A stretch of 64,000 nt of DNA from Saturnia japonica (GCA_033032175.1 CM065325.1:3872930-3936929); one strand, 5' to 3'. Positions 43,363 through 56,202 are shown, counted from the first letter of the stretch. Numbers and translations are program-made. The notes: generated from the sequence alone by a model not told the origin.

Positions 43363-44370
43363 ACGCTATTACAATTAAATGAGCCTAAAAAATTTCGTGT
43401 CAGTGCTGCTGACTACCGAGGAGCTCCCTCATCGAAATCCAACCCTGGGTGCAGCCAGGCTATGATGCAATTTAAAGCGGAAAATCAAAATTCAATCTGT
43501 TTACAAAATTTCTTGTCTAAACTGTTGATGGTTGAAGAGTTCCTTTTTCTGGAGTTAATCCTAGATGTAGATTCAGCTCTTGCTTGCAAGATTTGACCTA
43601 AAAAAACACACTAACATACAAATATTGAAAGTTAAATCAAAGCTTGTAAAAAAAAGCTTAAGCATCAATATTATTGATGGGTGAATTTTGTTTATTGCTT
43701 GAATAAATAATTGTTTATTATTCCGCAAAATAAAATACGGCAGATAATTTTATCACGTAACCGAGAATACCGAAGTAGTCAAGTACGCTGAGAATGAATT
43801 AGCCCGCAAGTCGAGGATGCGAACCTCTCATATCGTTATTCGTCACCTATCCCGAACATCTGTGCTGTTGTAATTTACGCCTCCGTTTGCCTCTCACCCA
43901 GTTCTTACATTGCGGACGTGTGAGATATTACTAGAATATCTTGCGGTCATTGGTGTATTTCAGGAGAAATTTGACTTTTGCGTTCACTTGAGGCGGTGAA
44001 AACGGTATGAAATTATACTAAATCGCACTCGATACGTACAAGTGATTGACCTTAAAAATATCACGATATTTTATTTTATTTTATGTAAACATACGGACGC
44101 TTTTTAATTTGATTTTTTATTACTTTAAAACATAATTACTAAATATTTTATACACGTTTGCTAAATTTTAAGGATATTTTTGTTATATATTATTTGATAA
44201 TTTAATATACATTATCATCTGGTTCAAGATTTTACAACGATAACTATTTTTTAAAATAAATATTGAAAAGAATGAGGTACGAATGGAAGGACATGGTTCG
44301 AATCTGTGTACTTACTCTATTATCTTCTAAATTATTAACATGATTATTAAATGTAAATGTAAAAAAAAAA

Positions 44371-44480
44371 AAAATCGAGTTTCTTGGCGGCTCTTCGCGA
44401 TGTATGTAATTTTTTCCGAACCGGTAGTAGTGTTTTAACGTTCGTAAGTGCCTTCTTAGGACATAAATTGAATAACGCAT
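44371..44480 (+). mobile_element. LINE 3' UTR fragment (same family as 49915-50143)
   Basis: ATCGAGTTTCTTGGCGGCTC, CCGAACCGGTAGTAGTGTTTT and CATAAGTGCC-like GTAAGTGCCTTCTTAGG plus AAATTGAATAA match 50006-50110. The coding part is absent and the GATTT tail is missing or lost. Confidence 0.7.
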
Positions 44481-44607
44481 CTATATTATGATCATATATT
44501 AGTCAAAGATTTTGCGGTTTCACATATAATGAAAAAATATGTGTAATTTAAAAGGTTAAAATATCATATTAAGGATTATCCTCTACATATATGTATATAA
44601 TGTATAT

Positions 44608-44668
44608 ATGGGGGAGGCCTATGTTCAGCAGTGGACGTCCTGCGGCTGAAATGATGATGATGATGAAT
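44608..44668 (+). mobile_element. LINE 3' terminus with ATG microsatellite tail
   Basis: GGGGGAGGCCTATGTTCAGC, AGTGGACGTCCTGCGGCTG and (ATG)n form a very common lepidopteran LINE 3' end. Only about 60 bp are present, as with a severely 5'-truncated insertion. The reverse form is at 36660-36690. Confidence 0.7.
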
Positions 44669-44914
44669 GGTATCTATACATTATATATTATTACGTAAAG
44701 CAAAAGCTTTCTACCTCTTTTTAAGCGTATTGCGTGCACGGAAGACTGAGATTTGGCATGGTTAAATTTTAAATGGAGAAGGAGTGAAGAAAGCTAAAAT
44801 TTATCTATAATATCTGTTACTAATATGTATATTAATTTAAATTAATTAATACTGCCCATAATATTGACATTGTCACTCAACGAAAAATGAGAGTAAGTGA
44901 TGTAGATAATACTC

Positions 44915-45200
44915 AGTGTTCTTCTTCTTCTAACTAACTTGACAGCTGGTCCTGTTTAATGAAGACCATTACTGCCATTATCGAGTGAATTAAAGTGTCA
45001 TGTGTTATGAGATCCAGTATCCTAACAAGATGGTGGCTCCCTTGCTAGAACTTTCTAGGAAGATTTTGTGTGAAATCAGAATGAATGCTTTCAGCTTACA
45101 TTTATAATCCACTTCACTTATGGACAAAAACCAAACTATATCACCCAAAATACCACCAATATTACATAATATAGGGTCAAAAACCTAAGTTAATGAATTA
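44915..45200 (-). repeat. Dispersed repeat with AATGGCAGTAATGG, copy B
   Basis: Reverse partner of 22600-22885, with CTTCTTCTTCTAACTAACTTGACA and CCATTACTGCCATTATCGAG at 44922-44985 and TAGAACTTTCTAGG at 45047. Element type unknown. Confidence 0.65.
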
Positions 45201-47639
45201 AAAATAAAAACTCATTGTTTAGAATCATGAATACTGCAAATGTCAAACAGAAAATAGTCTATGATCAAAAAGTCGCTGGTTGAATTGCGAACTTAGGACG
45301 ATCACTAGTATATTTCAATATAGAAAAATAGAAACAAGCAATTTCATTTACATCTTTTATTACTCGATCGTGTCCATAACTTTTGTATTCGAAGTTCGTA
45401 TTATGAATAATGAAGCGAGCTGGAAACTTTGCGGTTCTGACACGGACTAGGTCAGTGTGCAAACAGGAAGCGTTCGCCAATCTATCTATCAGCTGTCAAC
45501 ATCGACTGTTCGGAGTGCGGACGGGTTCGTTACACACGCGTAAACAGTGATTCACACCAAAACAACTATTTATTTTATTTACAGCTGACGATATAAAATA
45601 AATACCATAATAAACGGTTTTTAATATCTATCCGTAGTATATTTTCTATATTGTTGGCGATTATTGTAAACTACATGTACCTAAATTAATTTGTGATCTT
45701 GCTACATCGATTTTCTAACATAAATAGTATTTTCAAAAGAACGAGAGATAAATAGAAATGTAATGATTTTGGAAATATTAACTTCAAAACTATAAATATT
45801 TATTCGGTGTTCAAAATCATATTATTTATATATCGATTATTATAAGTTGTTTAGTAAATGTAAGCTCACTATGCATCTTAAATTACAAGTTAATTGGCTA
45901 AAATAAATAATTAACTTGCTTTTACAGTCTATGTATGTCATTTTTAATGATAATGATAAACAACATTAGAGGTTTGCCGTTACATTATAAACATTGTTTT
46001 ACTACTTATAAAAAATATCAATTAGTTATTTTCATTCAATAAAAAGTTATTTATGTTTTAAGAAACTACATTTCTTATAAGCGCTTCGTGTTCAGCGACA
46101 CGTTCGATTCTCGTGATGTTAATATAATAAACACCGCAGACGAAGCTTCGTTAGGGCTTTTGCAAATAAAATAAAAATTACTTATCTAGATACCCTTTTA
46201 TAATAAAACATTACATTCAAATTGTGATAGGCGTTTCCGAGTATTAGACTTTTCTTTTTTAGGCGCCAAATACTGTTTTTCATTATAAACCACGTTATTT
46301 AGTTAGCACAACCAACTTGCTTCGTAGCTCAATGCTGAATGCATGTGTTTTCTCATTGGAACATAAAAGTAAACAATTACTCAACTGAGTAATAAATGAC
46401 ATTTCCTCCCAAGTAGTGGAAGTTAAACTGAGCTACTAAGAATTAAATATAATAAAACAATATCAAAATCTAGACATATTATAAAAATACAAGTTAATAT
46501 CAACGTGTTTTACGGAAGATTAAACAATAATCATAATATTTTATTTTGTACAAACTTTCGTCATGATCGATAAGTTTTAGTATAATTCTCAACTAGTTTT
46601 TCATGACTGAGATAATTATATTTAGAAAATACGCAATATTTATTTTATTTATTTTATACGCAAATTAAAACTATGCTTTTCATCCAGCTACAAGATTTGT
46701 ACAAGAATAGCCCACTTAGTGTTATTAAATATTTATTCAAAAACTGATGAATCAATGAAACAAAATCATTATTAGTTTTTCTAAATTTATATTTTGAGCC
46801 TAAATTTGGTGAAACTTATATATTTTTCAAATACAACAATAAAACGGAGCAAGAAAAAAAAACATTTAGCGACCTCTAGAAATTTTTTAATCGAGATCCT
46901 CCAAATTAAAGCTCTTGAAAAAACTAACATATAAAAATCTTGAAAAAAATGAGTAAACTAACATATTTTGTCATGCGTGGCTAGAAAAAAATATAGTCGA
47001 TTATTTGCAACACCCTAATGTCTAAAGATATATTAATTTTCACTTTTAAAAATAACTAAGGAGTTAATGATTTCTGATATTTAATTTTAAAAAACATTAT
47101 CTATTAAGTCTCTCCATATTTTAATAATTACAAAAACTAATTCCAGGAATGTTTCTGAGAATAAGACTGTCCCAGGAGGTAAAAGAAACCGGCGAGATTG
47201 TCAACATTATTATATTTTTTCTGAACACAACTAACTTTGTATAAAGTATATTTATGTTACAAAGGTAATATAGTCTTTGATATTCGAATCTTACTTAGTG
47301 CAGAGCAATAAAATATTGTTTATTTGCCGACATTGCAATTTACGGATACTTACTCATTCAATGGAGTTTCTTGGTAAAGTGGTGACAAGTTGGCTCAGCG
47401 TACACTCGGCGTATCGGCGTATCGTCGTATTTGTACGACGTAACGAGGTAGTCTGGGGCATTTTCATTTGCTAATGCACAGTTTACTCTGTTCTTACAGT
47501 TTGTTCGAGAGCTCATATTCATGTCTGGTATTATGTACTTTCCTTTGGAGAATATGGAGAATAACGCATTTTTTTACAGTCGTACATTATCAATAGTATA
47601 ATATTATAATAAAGCGGAAGAGTTTTTTTTGTTTGTTTT
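45201..47639. other. A+T-rich DNA, no gene supported
   Basis: A G+C-richer word at 45480-45545 (TGTTCGGAGTGCGGACGGGTTCG) and one at 47390-47440, with the hairpin GTCGTATTTGTACGAC, stand out. Open frames near them are short and without domains. Nothing else is recognised. Confidence 0.4.
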
Positions 47640-47760
47640 ATTGGTTTCTTTGTTTAAACACGCTAATCTCTGGAACTACAAGTCGGATTCGAAAAATTCT
47701 TTATTTATATGATAGCCAAACTTACAAGGAAAACTATACGCTATATAACATTAAACTAAA
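47640..47760 (+). repeat. CTCTGGAACTAC repeat, second copy
   Basis: Matches 1815-1935 in AATCTCTGGAACTACAAGT, AATTCTTTATTTATATGATAGCC and ACGCTATATAAC. Confidence 0.5.
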
Positions 47761-47934
47761 ACTCTCAGCTAGCCTTAAATATTGTTTTTTGTTAAAACGG
47801 AAGTGCAAGTCCTCCTGCACTGCCTAATCCATGTGCGCTGGCGTAATGGTTAATGACACATGAACACAATGTTCTACAAAAATATTGGCCCTTAGTATAT
47901 CTAAAAAAAAGTCTGCGATAGCATTTGCTTATCT

Positions 47935-47960
47935 CATATATATATATATATATATATAAG
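47935..47960. repeat. (TA)n microsatellite
   Basis: About 12-13 TA units in an otherwise unremarkable A+T-rich stretch. Confidence 0.8.
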
Positions 47961-48629
47961 TCATAATAAGGTAATTTGTGACAAAAATGTGTTGAAAATT
48001 AAAAAACCAATTTATGAATAGTATTTTTAGGTATGGGATATTAATCCTTACGAACACAAATCAAATTTTCATTTATGATGTTAAATTTTGATCTTTATAG
48101 CATGTTATTTGGATACATCATTTAGGAGATAATGAAAAATTAAAATAAGCTACTATTAGTGTAAGAATTTCCACAATCGGATCAGTACTTTCAAAGATTA
48201 TCTCCAACATACATAGAAACTTTACCTCTTTATAAGAATACTAGCGGTGCCTTACGGTATCACCAGTGTTAGTTATATCCGACAAACGCATAATGTAGCT
48301 TACATGCTTATATGCTATAGGTTATCATTTATTCTTATTAAAATACCACTCATCACGAGATCTCCGCAAGTATACGTCCGAGTCATTTAAAATTTAGCAG
48401 AGCCTTTCACGATTTTATTTTTTTAACACGGGTGAAACCGTGAGTCTACAACTCGTATTGTAATAAACGGGAACGAAGTCACAGTCGAGTGCTAGTATAA
48501 TATAAATTTGTATCTATTATTTTTTGAAACTTATCCTATAATATTTGATGAGAATGATGTGGTCATGGTCGTGGTCACAGTACTTCCACCAAGTACTTTT
48601 TTAAAAATTTCTCTATTTCTGCTTTTTCG

Positions 48630-48935
48630 TGGTATGGAGAAGCTAACATGCATGCAGTTCATCTGATGTTAAGTGATTACTGCAGCCTATAGCTATTTAT
48701 AACCAACATCAAAAGGACCACAAACCTAATTAAGGTCTTTTAATAACATTACTCCTGAGAACTAAGATGAAATGACTCATGTACCAGTGTCACGTGTTGC
48801 CAACCATACCCTTCGAATAGGAATAGGTATGAGGGTTTTGGCTCTCGCACTTGGAACTTGCAGAGGCTTTAAGCATAATAGTGCTAACAAGCATAATTAT
48901 ATGTATATAGGCATGGATGGCTACTGTCCGCGCCA
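48630..48935 (+). repeat. Decayed CATCTGATGTTAAGTGATTAC repeat
   Basis: TTCATCTGATGTTAAGTGATTACTGCAGCC and CCAACATCAAAAGGACCAC (in blocks) recall the CACCTGATGTTAA repeat at 17600 and the TGGTAAGYGGGTACCG repeat at 58095. It is an old LINE- or SINE-derived copy. Confidence 0.4.
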
Positions 48936-49414
48936 GTAAAATCGATATTATTAAAGGAATATAATTTTTTTTGTTCTTTTCATATGGAGAAAAAATATTT
49001 GGCTTATAGTAGTTGATTAGCTTGCTGTCTATCCCTCCTAGAAAAATTCTCTAGCTATGCCAATGTATATTTAGTAAATAAAAGGATTGCATTTTAACCC
49101 CCGACGCAAACACAAAGTTGTTATACCTAAGTTTTCTCCCAAATGCAGGAACCGATTTTGATTTAGAAATACTGTTCAGTCCGTTTGAAGATTAACAAAT
49201 CTTTTCTAGGTTGATGAATGGATTTGAGCATCTTACACAGGTTTGATCGAGTCGAAATTAGGTATTCTGTTAATTCTATAATATTAGAAAAACATGGCAA
49301 CTTTGATCTGATGCTGCAGTATCATCTGGAGTCTGTAGGATACCTAACTTCTGACTTATAGCAAAAATATCGTGTTTGGGCTCTTTGAACTGGCCTAAAT
49401 TAATAGGTTATTTT

Positions 49415-49915
49415 TTAGATATTGCCACCGCTAGGTTAGTCTACTTCGCTTACTTTCATAGCTTAATGTCTTACGTTATTTTGCTGTGGGGTTCAGCAGC
49501 TGAGGTAGATACCATATTTATATTACAAAAGCGGGCAGTTCGAGCAATTTACAATATGAGACCCCGCGAATCACTAAAGAACAAGTTCCAGGAATTTAGT
49601 ATTTTAACTTTGCCCTCCCAATACATCTTTGATAACTTAATGTATGTCCGTAAAAACTTAGACAAGCTGTATTTTGTCAAAGATCAGCACAATGTAAATA
49701 CTAGAAATAAAGATAAATTAGTCGTACCGTGTTTTAGACTTAGTAAGACTAATAAAAGTTTTTTAGGTAATAGTGTTAGGTTCTATAACAAGATTCCGAA
49801 GCACATTACTGATTTATCTGACAACAAGTTCAAGGACCATGTCAAGCGGGTTTTACTGTCAAAAGGTTATTATAGGGTGGATCATTATGTGAATGATAGT
49901 GATGTCTGGAAGTGA
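49415..49915 (+). pseudogene. LINE reverse transcriptase C-terminal region
   Basis: The frame reads ATARLVYFAYFHSLMSYVI then LLWGSAAEVDTIFILQKRAV and RAIYNMRPRESLKNKF. A later part has VNTRNKDKLVVPCFRLSKTN and SFLGNSVRFYNKIPKHITDL, the usual end of jockey/CR1-like ORF2 proteins behind the polymerase thumb. Endonuclease and catalytic polymerase motifs are missing. The frame is open for 179 codons from an ATG at 49376, but the first 13 or so codons precede the LINE homology. No stop inside, so the insertion is not very old. It encodes no working enzyme. Confidence 0.8.
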
Positions 49916-50143
49916 CTCTCTCTCTGTGCATCCACTAATATATTATTATTGTACCTGTTATATTTGTAACATTTGTACAGTTAACAAAAAAAAGAGATAA
50001 ACCCGATCGAGTTTCTTACCGGTTCTTCTCGATGTCTGGGATATTTTCCAAACCGGCAGTAGTGTTTTGACATTCATAAGTGCCTTTTTAGGGCCTAAAT
50101 TGAATAAAGACTATTTTGATTTGATTTGATTTTGATTTTTGAT
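49415..50143 (+). mobile_element. LINE, 5'-truncated, C-terminus plus 3' UTR
   Basis: A C-terminal reverse transcriptase fragment (to 49915) is followed by a 3' UTR with CCGATCGAGTTTCTTACCGG, AACCGGCAGTAGTGTTTTGAC and TTGAATAAAGAC, ending in (GATTT)n at about 50115-50143. The AATAAA is just upstream of the tail. The 5' truncation lies near 49415. Clade is not certain; jockey/CR1-like. Confidence 0.8.
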
Positions 50144-51134
50144 CCATCTTTGTCACGTCGTGGCTCTCTGTGTATACAATAGTTACATCTGGATATATAT
50201 ATTTCAGTACGTCATGCACCAAAGTGAGTCACTATGAGGGATTTGTCGTTATCCAATTGGAGACTAGTGTAATATAAAGAGATTTGATTGACACGATTGA
50301 GACGGCACTTAGTGACAGCGCTTATATTGAAGTCGCAGTATTAACTGAGTGAGATCTTCATTATCAAACGGCTCACGCGAGAATTTCTTAAAGCAAGGTG
50401 TTGCTTGCTTATAAAAAGCACTCCTCTTGCTTCGTGCCCAGTCAATAGTGAAGGAATATAGTACGGATTCCATAATTACAACACGATTCTCCGTCTTATA
50501 TGAAATAGTATCTTATTTGTAATGACGTGTTTGTAGGGGAGGGGTAATCAGGCCTTTAGTAAACAAAGAAAGAACATCGCACTTGTATTTTATAAAATAG
50601 AATACCAGCGAGAAGATTTCTTAAATAAAGCAAAAGGTAAAAGTGTATATATCAGAGTACATTTATGTTTTATTGTGTCCCGTTCCCTGAGGAAATAAAT
50701 AACAACGCTGGACTACAACATTCTTAACTTTATACCGATATAATAATAAATAAAAGTGCATTCGACTTGGAATTTGAAGTTGTATATTGTTGAAAATATT
50801 TCTGATATTGCAGAATGTAAATTATAGTGTTTTTAATTCATAAAGAGTGAATTTAGGTAATATCTCCGTTGCTAAATACATTTATCCCTTTTTAGCATCC
50901 CACAGTAGAAGCAAAAAAAAAAAATATATACATATAATACGCGCCCACAGCGTGCTGTCGGTGAGAGGTCGTTACGACGGACACGTATTGGATGTATTTG
51001 TCAATCCCTGACGACGGCAGAATACGTATGAAATATTTTCACGCCACAAATACACAGGAGAACGGCTAATAATAATATAGTATAGAGATTAATAAGATAA
51101 AAAATAAACTATACCTAGTTACTTAGATTACATA
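50144..51134. other. No gene supported; one weak repeat fragment
   Basis: 50205-50250 (TTTCAGTACGTCATGCACC, AAGTGAGTCACTATGAGGG) resembles the tail of the ACCACCGAG family. The rest, including a G+C-richer word near 50940-51010, is unrecognised. Confidence 0.35.
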
Positions 51135-51250
51135 TATATGTATATTCTTTATTGCACAAAAAAAGTACAAATGGACGACTTAATGCTAAAAAGCATTCTC
51201 TACCAGTCTTTCAGGGGAGCAAGAGAAAGGTATTTTGCAAGGTGAGCATA
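51135..51250 (-). mobile_element. LINE 3' end (TTTATTGCAC family), second copy
   Basis: TATTCTTTATTGCACAAAAAAAG, CTTAATGCTAAAAAGCATTCTCTACCAGTC parallels 3119-3195. On the minus strand it ends with GTGCAATAAAGAATA. Confidence 0.55.
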
Positions 51251-51989
51251 ATATTTAGTAAAAAAAAATCTAGCCGATATTCAATTGCTCCTAGTAAAAC
51301 CTATAGCGAATAGGTACTTGAAGGGATCCGGAGAGTTGGCTAGTTGGATGTTGATAAGAAGAGAATTCTACTACAGTCGTGCTGCTGTTACGGCTAATAA
51401 TTGATCACGGAAATTAGTATTAGTACGATATGAGAAAAGTTAGTGTTGTATATGTATATGTATATCATATATTTATGATATATTATCGAGTATCGATCGC
51501 TAGCCTCACCTTTACTTAACCAAGGCCACGATCGTTCCTGTAATACATAACAAAAAAAAAAACATTTTTGGTAATATATCACAAAGTTTCCTGGTTTTCT
51601 TTGGTATATTATATATCCTTTATAATAACTATTTTACTATAAGTAGAAAGCAACTAATGTATCTCATATTTGTTATACGTTGGCAAAGATTTATTAGAAA
51701 TCGTATATCATTTCAGAGGGACAAATTTGACCGTAAAATAAGCGAGAAACGAAACATCCATTAAGCGTAATGGATTGTCACAATTCATATCATTGCACCG
51801 TCAATCAGAACGAGCCGGTGCTTAATTTGGAACGACAATGAGCTCAGAATCTTCTTCAGACAGTCTTGTTCAGAATCAATTTTGTTTCATTTAGAATAAT
51901 ATTTTTCGTGTAACAAAAAATACCGATATTACCGAAATCGTCTTTTGGTTAAAATAAAACGTGTCCATCTAATCGAAATTTATTCTAAA

Positions 51990-52450
51990 CTAAATGTACC
52001 CGCGGCATAGTTCACGTGAATTACAGAATATCATCGATGGAGCAAAGACGCGAATTTTGCCCCGCTCCCGGTTATTTTAAAGACAAAAATGCTTATTGTG
52101 TAAAAAAACCCATTTCAAAAATTTTGTCTGTCTTTGTTCCGGGTAATCTTCGAAACGGTTAGACCGATATTATCGGAACTTTCACTGGTAGATATCTGTC
52201 GTTATAAGGAGTAACTTAGGGGCTACTTTTATTATAGAAAAAGATTTAGGGTTCAGCACAAATAAAAAAACTAGTCATGGTGAATCAATTCGGGAACTTA
52301 AATGGCTGAGTAAACCATAAGAAACATAGCAAATTAATATAGAAAATAATTGTAGATATCAAACAGACCTACAAAAAAGTCAGCGATTGTATATGTCAAC
52401 TTCAAAGAAACACCCACAATAAGCATTTTTATCTTTAAAATAGCCTTACT
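51990..52450. repeat. CTAGCTG-family composite, inverted
   Basis: A plus-strand head (51990-52100, CTAAATGTACCCGCGG to GCTTATTGTG) is joined directly to a minus-strand body (52101-52445). The 31-bp block GGTTATTTTAAAGACAAAAA...TGTG at 52070-52100 therefore returns inverted at 52415-52445, with only two differences. The family tail lies in the middle, at the junction. Two opposed copies or a rearranged one are possible. Confidence 0.75.
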
Positions 52451-53094
52451 ACTATTGCGCCAGTCGTGAAGTTTCTGTTACCAGTAAGAAGGACATTGAA
52501 TTATACAGAAATAGGAACACAACGACGATACGAAAGAAAAGAAAAAGTTCGGTCCCGAGTGCATTATGTTTGAATAGACATGTTTCGATTGAAAGAATAT
52601 ATCTACAGTGAACGGCGTAAACTTTGAGCTAGTTGTACACAAGAAAATACTCTGGAAAATGAAAGCGAATTTCAGAACTCAATTTTAAACGTTCTATTCA
52701 GACGAGTTGGAAAGTTTTGTTTAGTACATTTTCTGAAGCGTTTGACTACATGTTACGGAACTTTTGAAATATCGATAAGTACACTTCTTACCGATGTAAT
52801 TAATTGATATTAATTATGTAAATAGCATTTTTATACTACAGATACTTGAAAACCATTAATTAAGAATTTAGATAATGTATCATGTTAATTATAATATTTT
52901 TAGAGGTAATAAAAACCATTTGCTGTCTATGATGACTGATTAGTATTAGCAAAGAATACAAAATTAGATATATTGATGGCATTCCTAAATAATAAATAAA
53001 TCTATGAAGTAACTTATTTCCAAGGAGAAGATGTCTAATTTTTAATAAACGAGTTATATGAACTCTCACAACTATATTACAGTTCATCCATACT

Positions 53095-53618
53095 AATAAT
53101 AATATTATAAATGCGAAAATAACTCTTTCTGTGTGTTACGTTTTCACGCATAAACAGCTGCACCAATTTTGATGAATTTTGGTATAGAGATAGATTGGAC
53201 CTTGGGAAAGGACATAGGGTACTTTTTGTAGCGAAAATAAAATTTTAAGGGTAAAAAATAGGAGATGAAAGTATATAAGAAGGAAATATCAGCTTTCATG
53301 ACAGCCGTTTTGTTGATTTGAAATGACAGTACCTATATATTGTCAAAAAAAAAAAAAGTAATTCAAAAAGTTTAATTTTCATCATGTATACAGGAAACAT
53401 ATCTCATATTATAATTGAGAGGCTATAAGAATTGTTAATAATGAATTAGAAATTGTACATTAGAATAATGGTTTTCAACTGATTTTGATGAAAATTGTAG
53501 ATGGGAAATACATGGCACTCCTCAATTGTCAACGATATGAGTAAAAATAAAAGGATTTAAATAATTATAGCATAGTAAGAAACGCGTACGGAGCGGTGGG
53601 CACACCGCTAATTACATT
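53095..53618 (+). repeat. Dispersed repeat ending GGGCACACCGCTAA
   Basis: ATAATATTATAAATGCGAAA, TTTTGATGAATTTTGGTATAGAGATAG and GGACCTTGGGAAAGGACATAGGG are words of a widespread lepidopteran repeat. The end CGGAGCGGTGGGCACACC is a decayed form of the reverse complement of CTAGCTGTGCCCGCG, so this family shares its terminus with the CTAGCTG repeats. No gene inside. Confidence 0.6.
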
Positions 53619-53933
53619 ATATAGGTAACTATTTTACACAGTACAAAAGAGTAGTACAGTGTACTTCAATAAAGTACCTACCTAGCACTTTAATAGTTTT
53701 CAAAAATTGAATTGCTTATGTTGCACTAATTTTATCATGGTTATATTCATACATAAAGTTAATTTTCCTACTGTTCTTTATCTAAGCTATCAGTACAGAA
53801 GCATATAATTATATTAAGGGGTTTTGAACAAGAACTCTGTTTTTTAAAACCAAATAACATAAAGATTTGAGATGAAAATGATTCCAATTTTTTATGTATT
53901 GAAAAGAGTAAGGTTTGGCAATTATAAATGAAA

Positions 53934-54898
53934 AATGATATCGGAGACGAATGTCCACTACGACCACGACAGATGTCGATTCTTTCATTAAATTTTTCAA
54001 GTACTTTTTCGCAAAACGGTTGATTCATTTCGTTAATCACGTGACGGATTTTGAGTTTTAAGGATGCATTCGTTTCGATTGGCTCCATATAGCCCCACAA
54101 AGAATAATCCAATGATGTTAAATCACATGATCGTGCTGGCCACTAAACAGCTGAATTTCGTAAAATTATGCGATCGGGAACTTTTGTTTGCAATAAAGTT
54201 ATTTCGTTGTCTGTGTGACTTGTGGCACCATCCTGTTGAAACCACATGCCAATGATATCCACATCATTAATAATAGGCCAAAATTGTGTTGTTAACATAC
54301 TATTTCTATACCGTAATCCATTGACCGTAACCGCATTTCCAGCAGAAATTTCGGCCCAATCACGCCTCTGGACCACATTGCGCACTATACAGTAACACGT
54401 TGATCATGCATGACAAATGAAAATGGGCATCATCTGAAAACAATGATTTTGTAAGAAAAACTAGCGAGTTGTTCTTCAATGTATTCAGCAAATCTACGAC
54501 GACGTGTATGGTCGGCCGACTGCAATTCTTGCACCAGTTGCACCTTGTAAGTCATCAAAGCTAAATCCTTACGCAAAATTCGGCTTGTGGTCGTTGTGAA
54601 TAACCCCAATTGTTGAGAATGACAAGGAATTGACAAATTCGAATCTTCTTCGATACTGGCTCACGGCTGCGATGTTTTCACTTGAACGACCTGGTCGAAC
54701 ACGCGTTAGTGTTGACACATTATGTACCGAGCCTACCGACTCAAATTTATCGAACAAATTCTTAATAGCGGTCCCAGAAGGACGATTATGTTGACTGAAA
54801 CTATAACGAATTTTACGAAATCTAGCATTTACAGATCCTTCATTTTCATAGTGGATATTTATTATTTTAAAGCGTTTTTCGAGAAAAACTGAATTCAC
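53934..54898 (-). pseudogene. Transposase pseudogene related to the DD41D type
   Basis: Minus-strand frames give HYENEGSVNARFRKIRYSFS (helix-turn-helix), ILRKDLALMTYKVQLVQELQ and LFSDDAHFHL (first catalytic Asp). Then come GMWFQQDGATSHTDNEI (second) and, after an in-frame stop, WPARSCDLTSLDYSLWGYM (third). LVQEL and QQDGAT...HT match the intact protein at 27774, so they belong together, but the two differ at most positions and are separate lineages. At least one stop and two frameshifts disable it. Spacing of the last two Asp is 40 by my count, probably one residue lost from 41. I could not find its terminal repeats. Confidence 0.8.
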
Positions 54899-54994
54899 TA
54901 TAACAATTACCGAAGGTTGTACTACTGATATGTCAACAAACTAAATGTCGAAACAGTCATGTTGTTCCGATTTGCCCCTATCAAAAAACCAAGT

Positions 54995-55155
54995 TCTTGT
55001 TGAAAAACCCTTTTATATGTAATTGGTTTCTCAGAAACGGCTCTAACGATTTGGATAAAAACAATGTACTTAGATAATCTTTAACTTTCAAATATACCTA
55101 TATAGGAGTTTTTTCTGTAAGACACCGAGCACAGCTCGGTTGCCCAGATATTGTG
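54995..55155 (+). repeat. AACGGCTCC repeat, copy
   Basis: CTCAGAAACGGCTCTAACGATTTGG to CACAGCTCGGTTGCCCAGATATT, same order as 889-1045. Confidence 0.6.
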
Positions 55156-55734
55156 ATATAATCTCAGCATAATAATAAGTTAATATAATATATAATTATT
55201 ATATAATATCAACAATATAATCTATATCCAAAAAAAGTATAATCATATTATGAGAAAATGTATTTATGTATGTGTATATAAATAAAATAATAACTTAATA
55301 TGTAGGTAAGCCAATAAATCGTCTCTGCAGTTTTCTTTACAATTAGATTTAAATTTGTATTATATCATTAGATATTTTAAAATATGTTTATTTTGAAAAT
55401 TGGTCCTTTATGCGAATATGCTGAAAGATTTGCAAACAAGCTATATTTTCCTTTACTTGTAACAGTTTACATAAACACAAATGTATTAAGTATTATTTAC
55501 ACAAGATCTCTTTGATACGACAGTCGCGAATGGTAAATATTTCAAGACAGAAGGTAAATGGATGCAAATATACTATATAGGATATAATACATGGTATCTG
55601 ATGCTGTGTTACGAGTAAATTAAAAGTTTCTCATAAAAAGATCTGCTGTCCGTTGAGTGCTCAAATGGTAGAATCGAGTAAATAAAAAATTACATTCTTA
55701 GATGCATCGTTGTTATTTGTTTTTTAATGTATTT

Positions 55735-56202
55735 TTAACTGACTTCAAAAAAAGAGAAGTCCTTAATTCGATTGGATTTCGATTTGATGATTCTTTTTTG
55801 GTTGTAAAGGGGATATCAAAAGGTGTTCCCATATAAATTCCATTGGCAATGACCTTTCGATTTCGAAGATACACTCGGGAACTCCTAAAGAATTTGAAAT
55901 TTAGCAGACAGATAGTCTATAACCTGGAATAATGTATAGGTTACTTTTATCCTGGTAAAATCGTAACTTAACCACTATTATCCTACAAATATATTAACCC
56001 ATCTATGACTTTTTTGCTTTGTCGTGTTTGAAATCAGCTGGTGCATACGTAGTAATATAGCGGAGTGGTAGGGATTGCGTCCACCATACACATAGTGACA
56101 ACCCCATATATGATTTTCTTTTGGTTTGTGGTGTTCCGAGATCAATCTGCGTATATCCAATAATACGCAGACGAAGTTGTGGGTACCAGCTAGTATACAA
56201 TA
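55735..56202 (-). repeat. Repeat from CTAGCTGGTACCC to GACTTC tail, reverse
   Basis: On the minus strand it opens CTAGCTGGTACCCACAACTTCG at 56202 and ends CTTTTTTTGAAGTCAGTTAAAA at 55735. It includes ATTATTCCAGGTTATAGACTATCTG, a block common in lepidopteran repeats. The short frames inside are not genes. Confidence 0.6.

Noticed and set aside
43219..43596. A 125-codon plus-strand protein
   Set aside because: The first half is the reverse of a SINE; the rest has no domain and no splice context.
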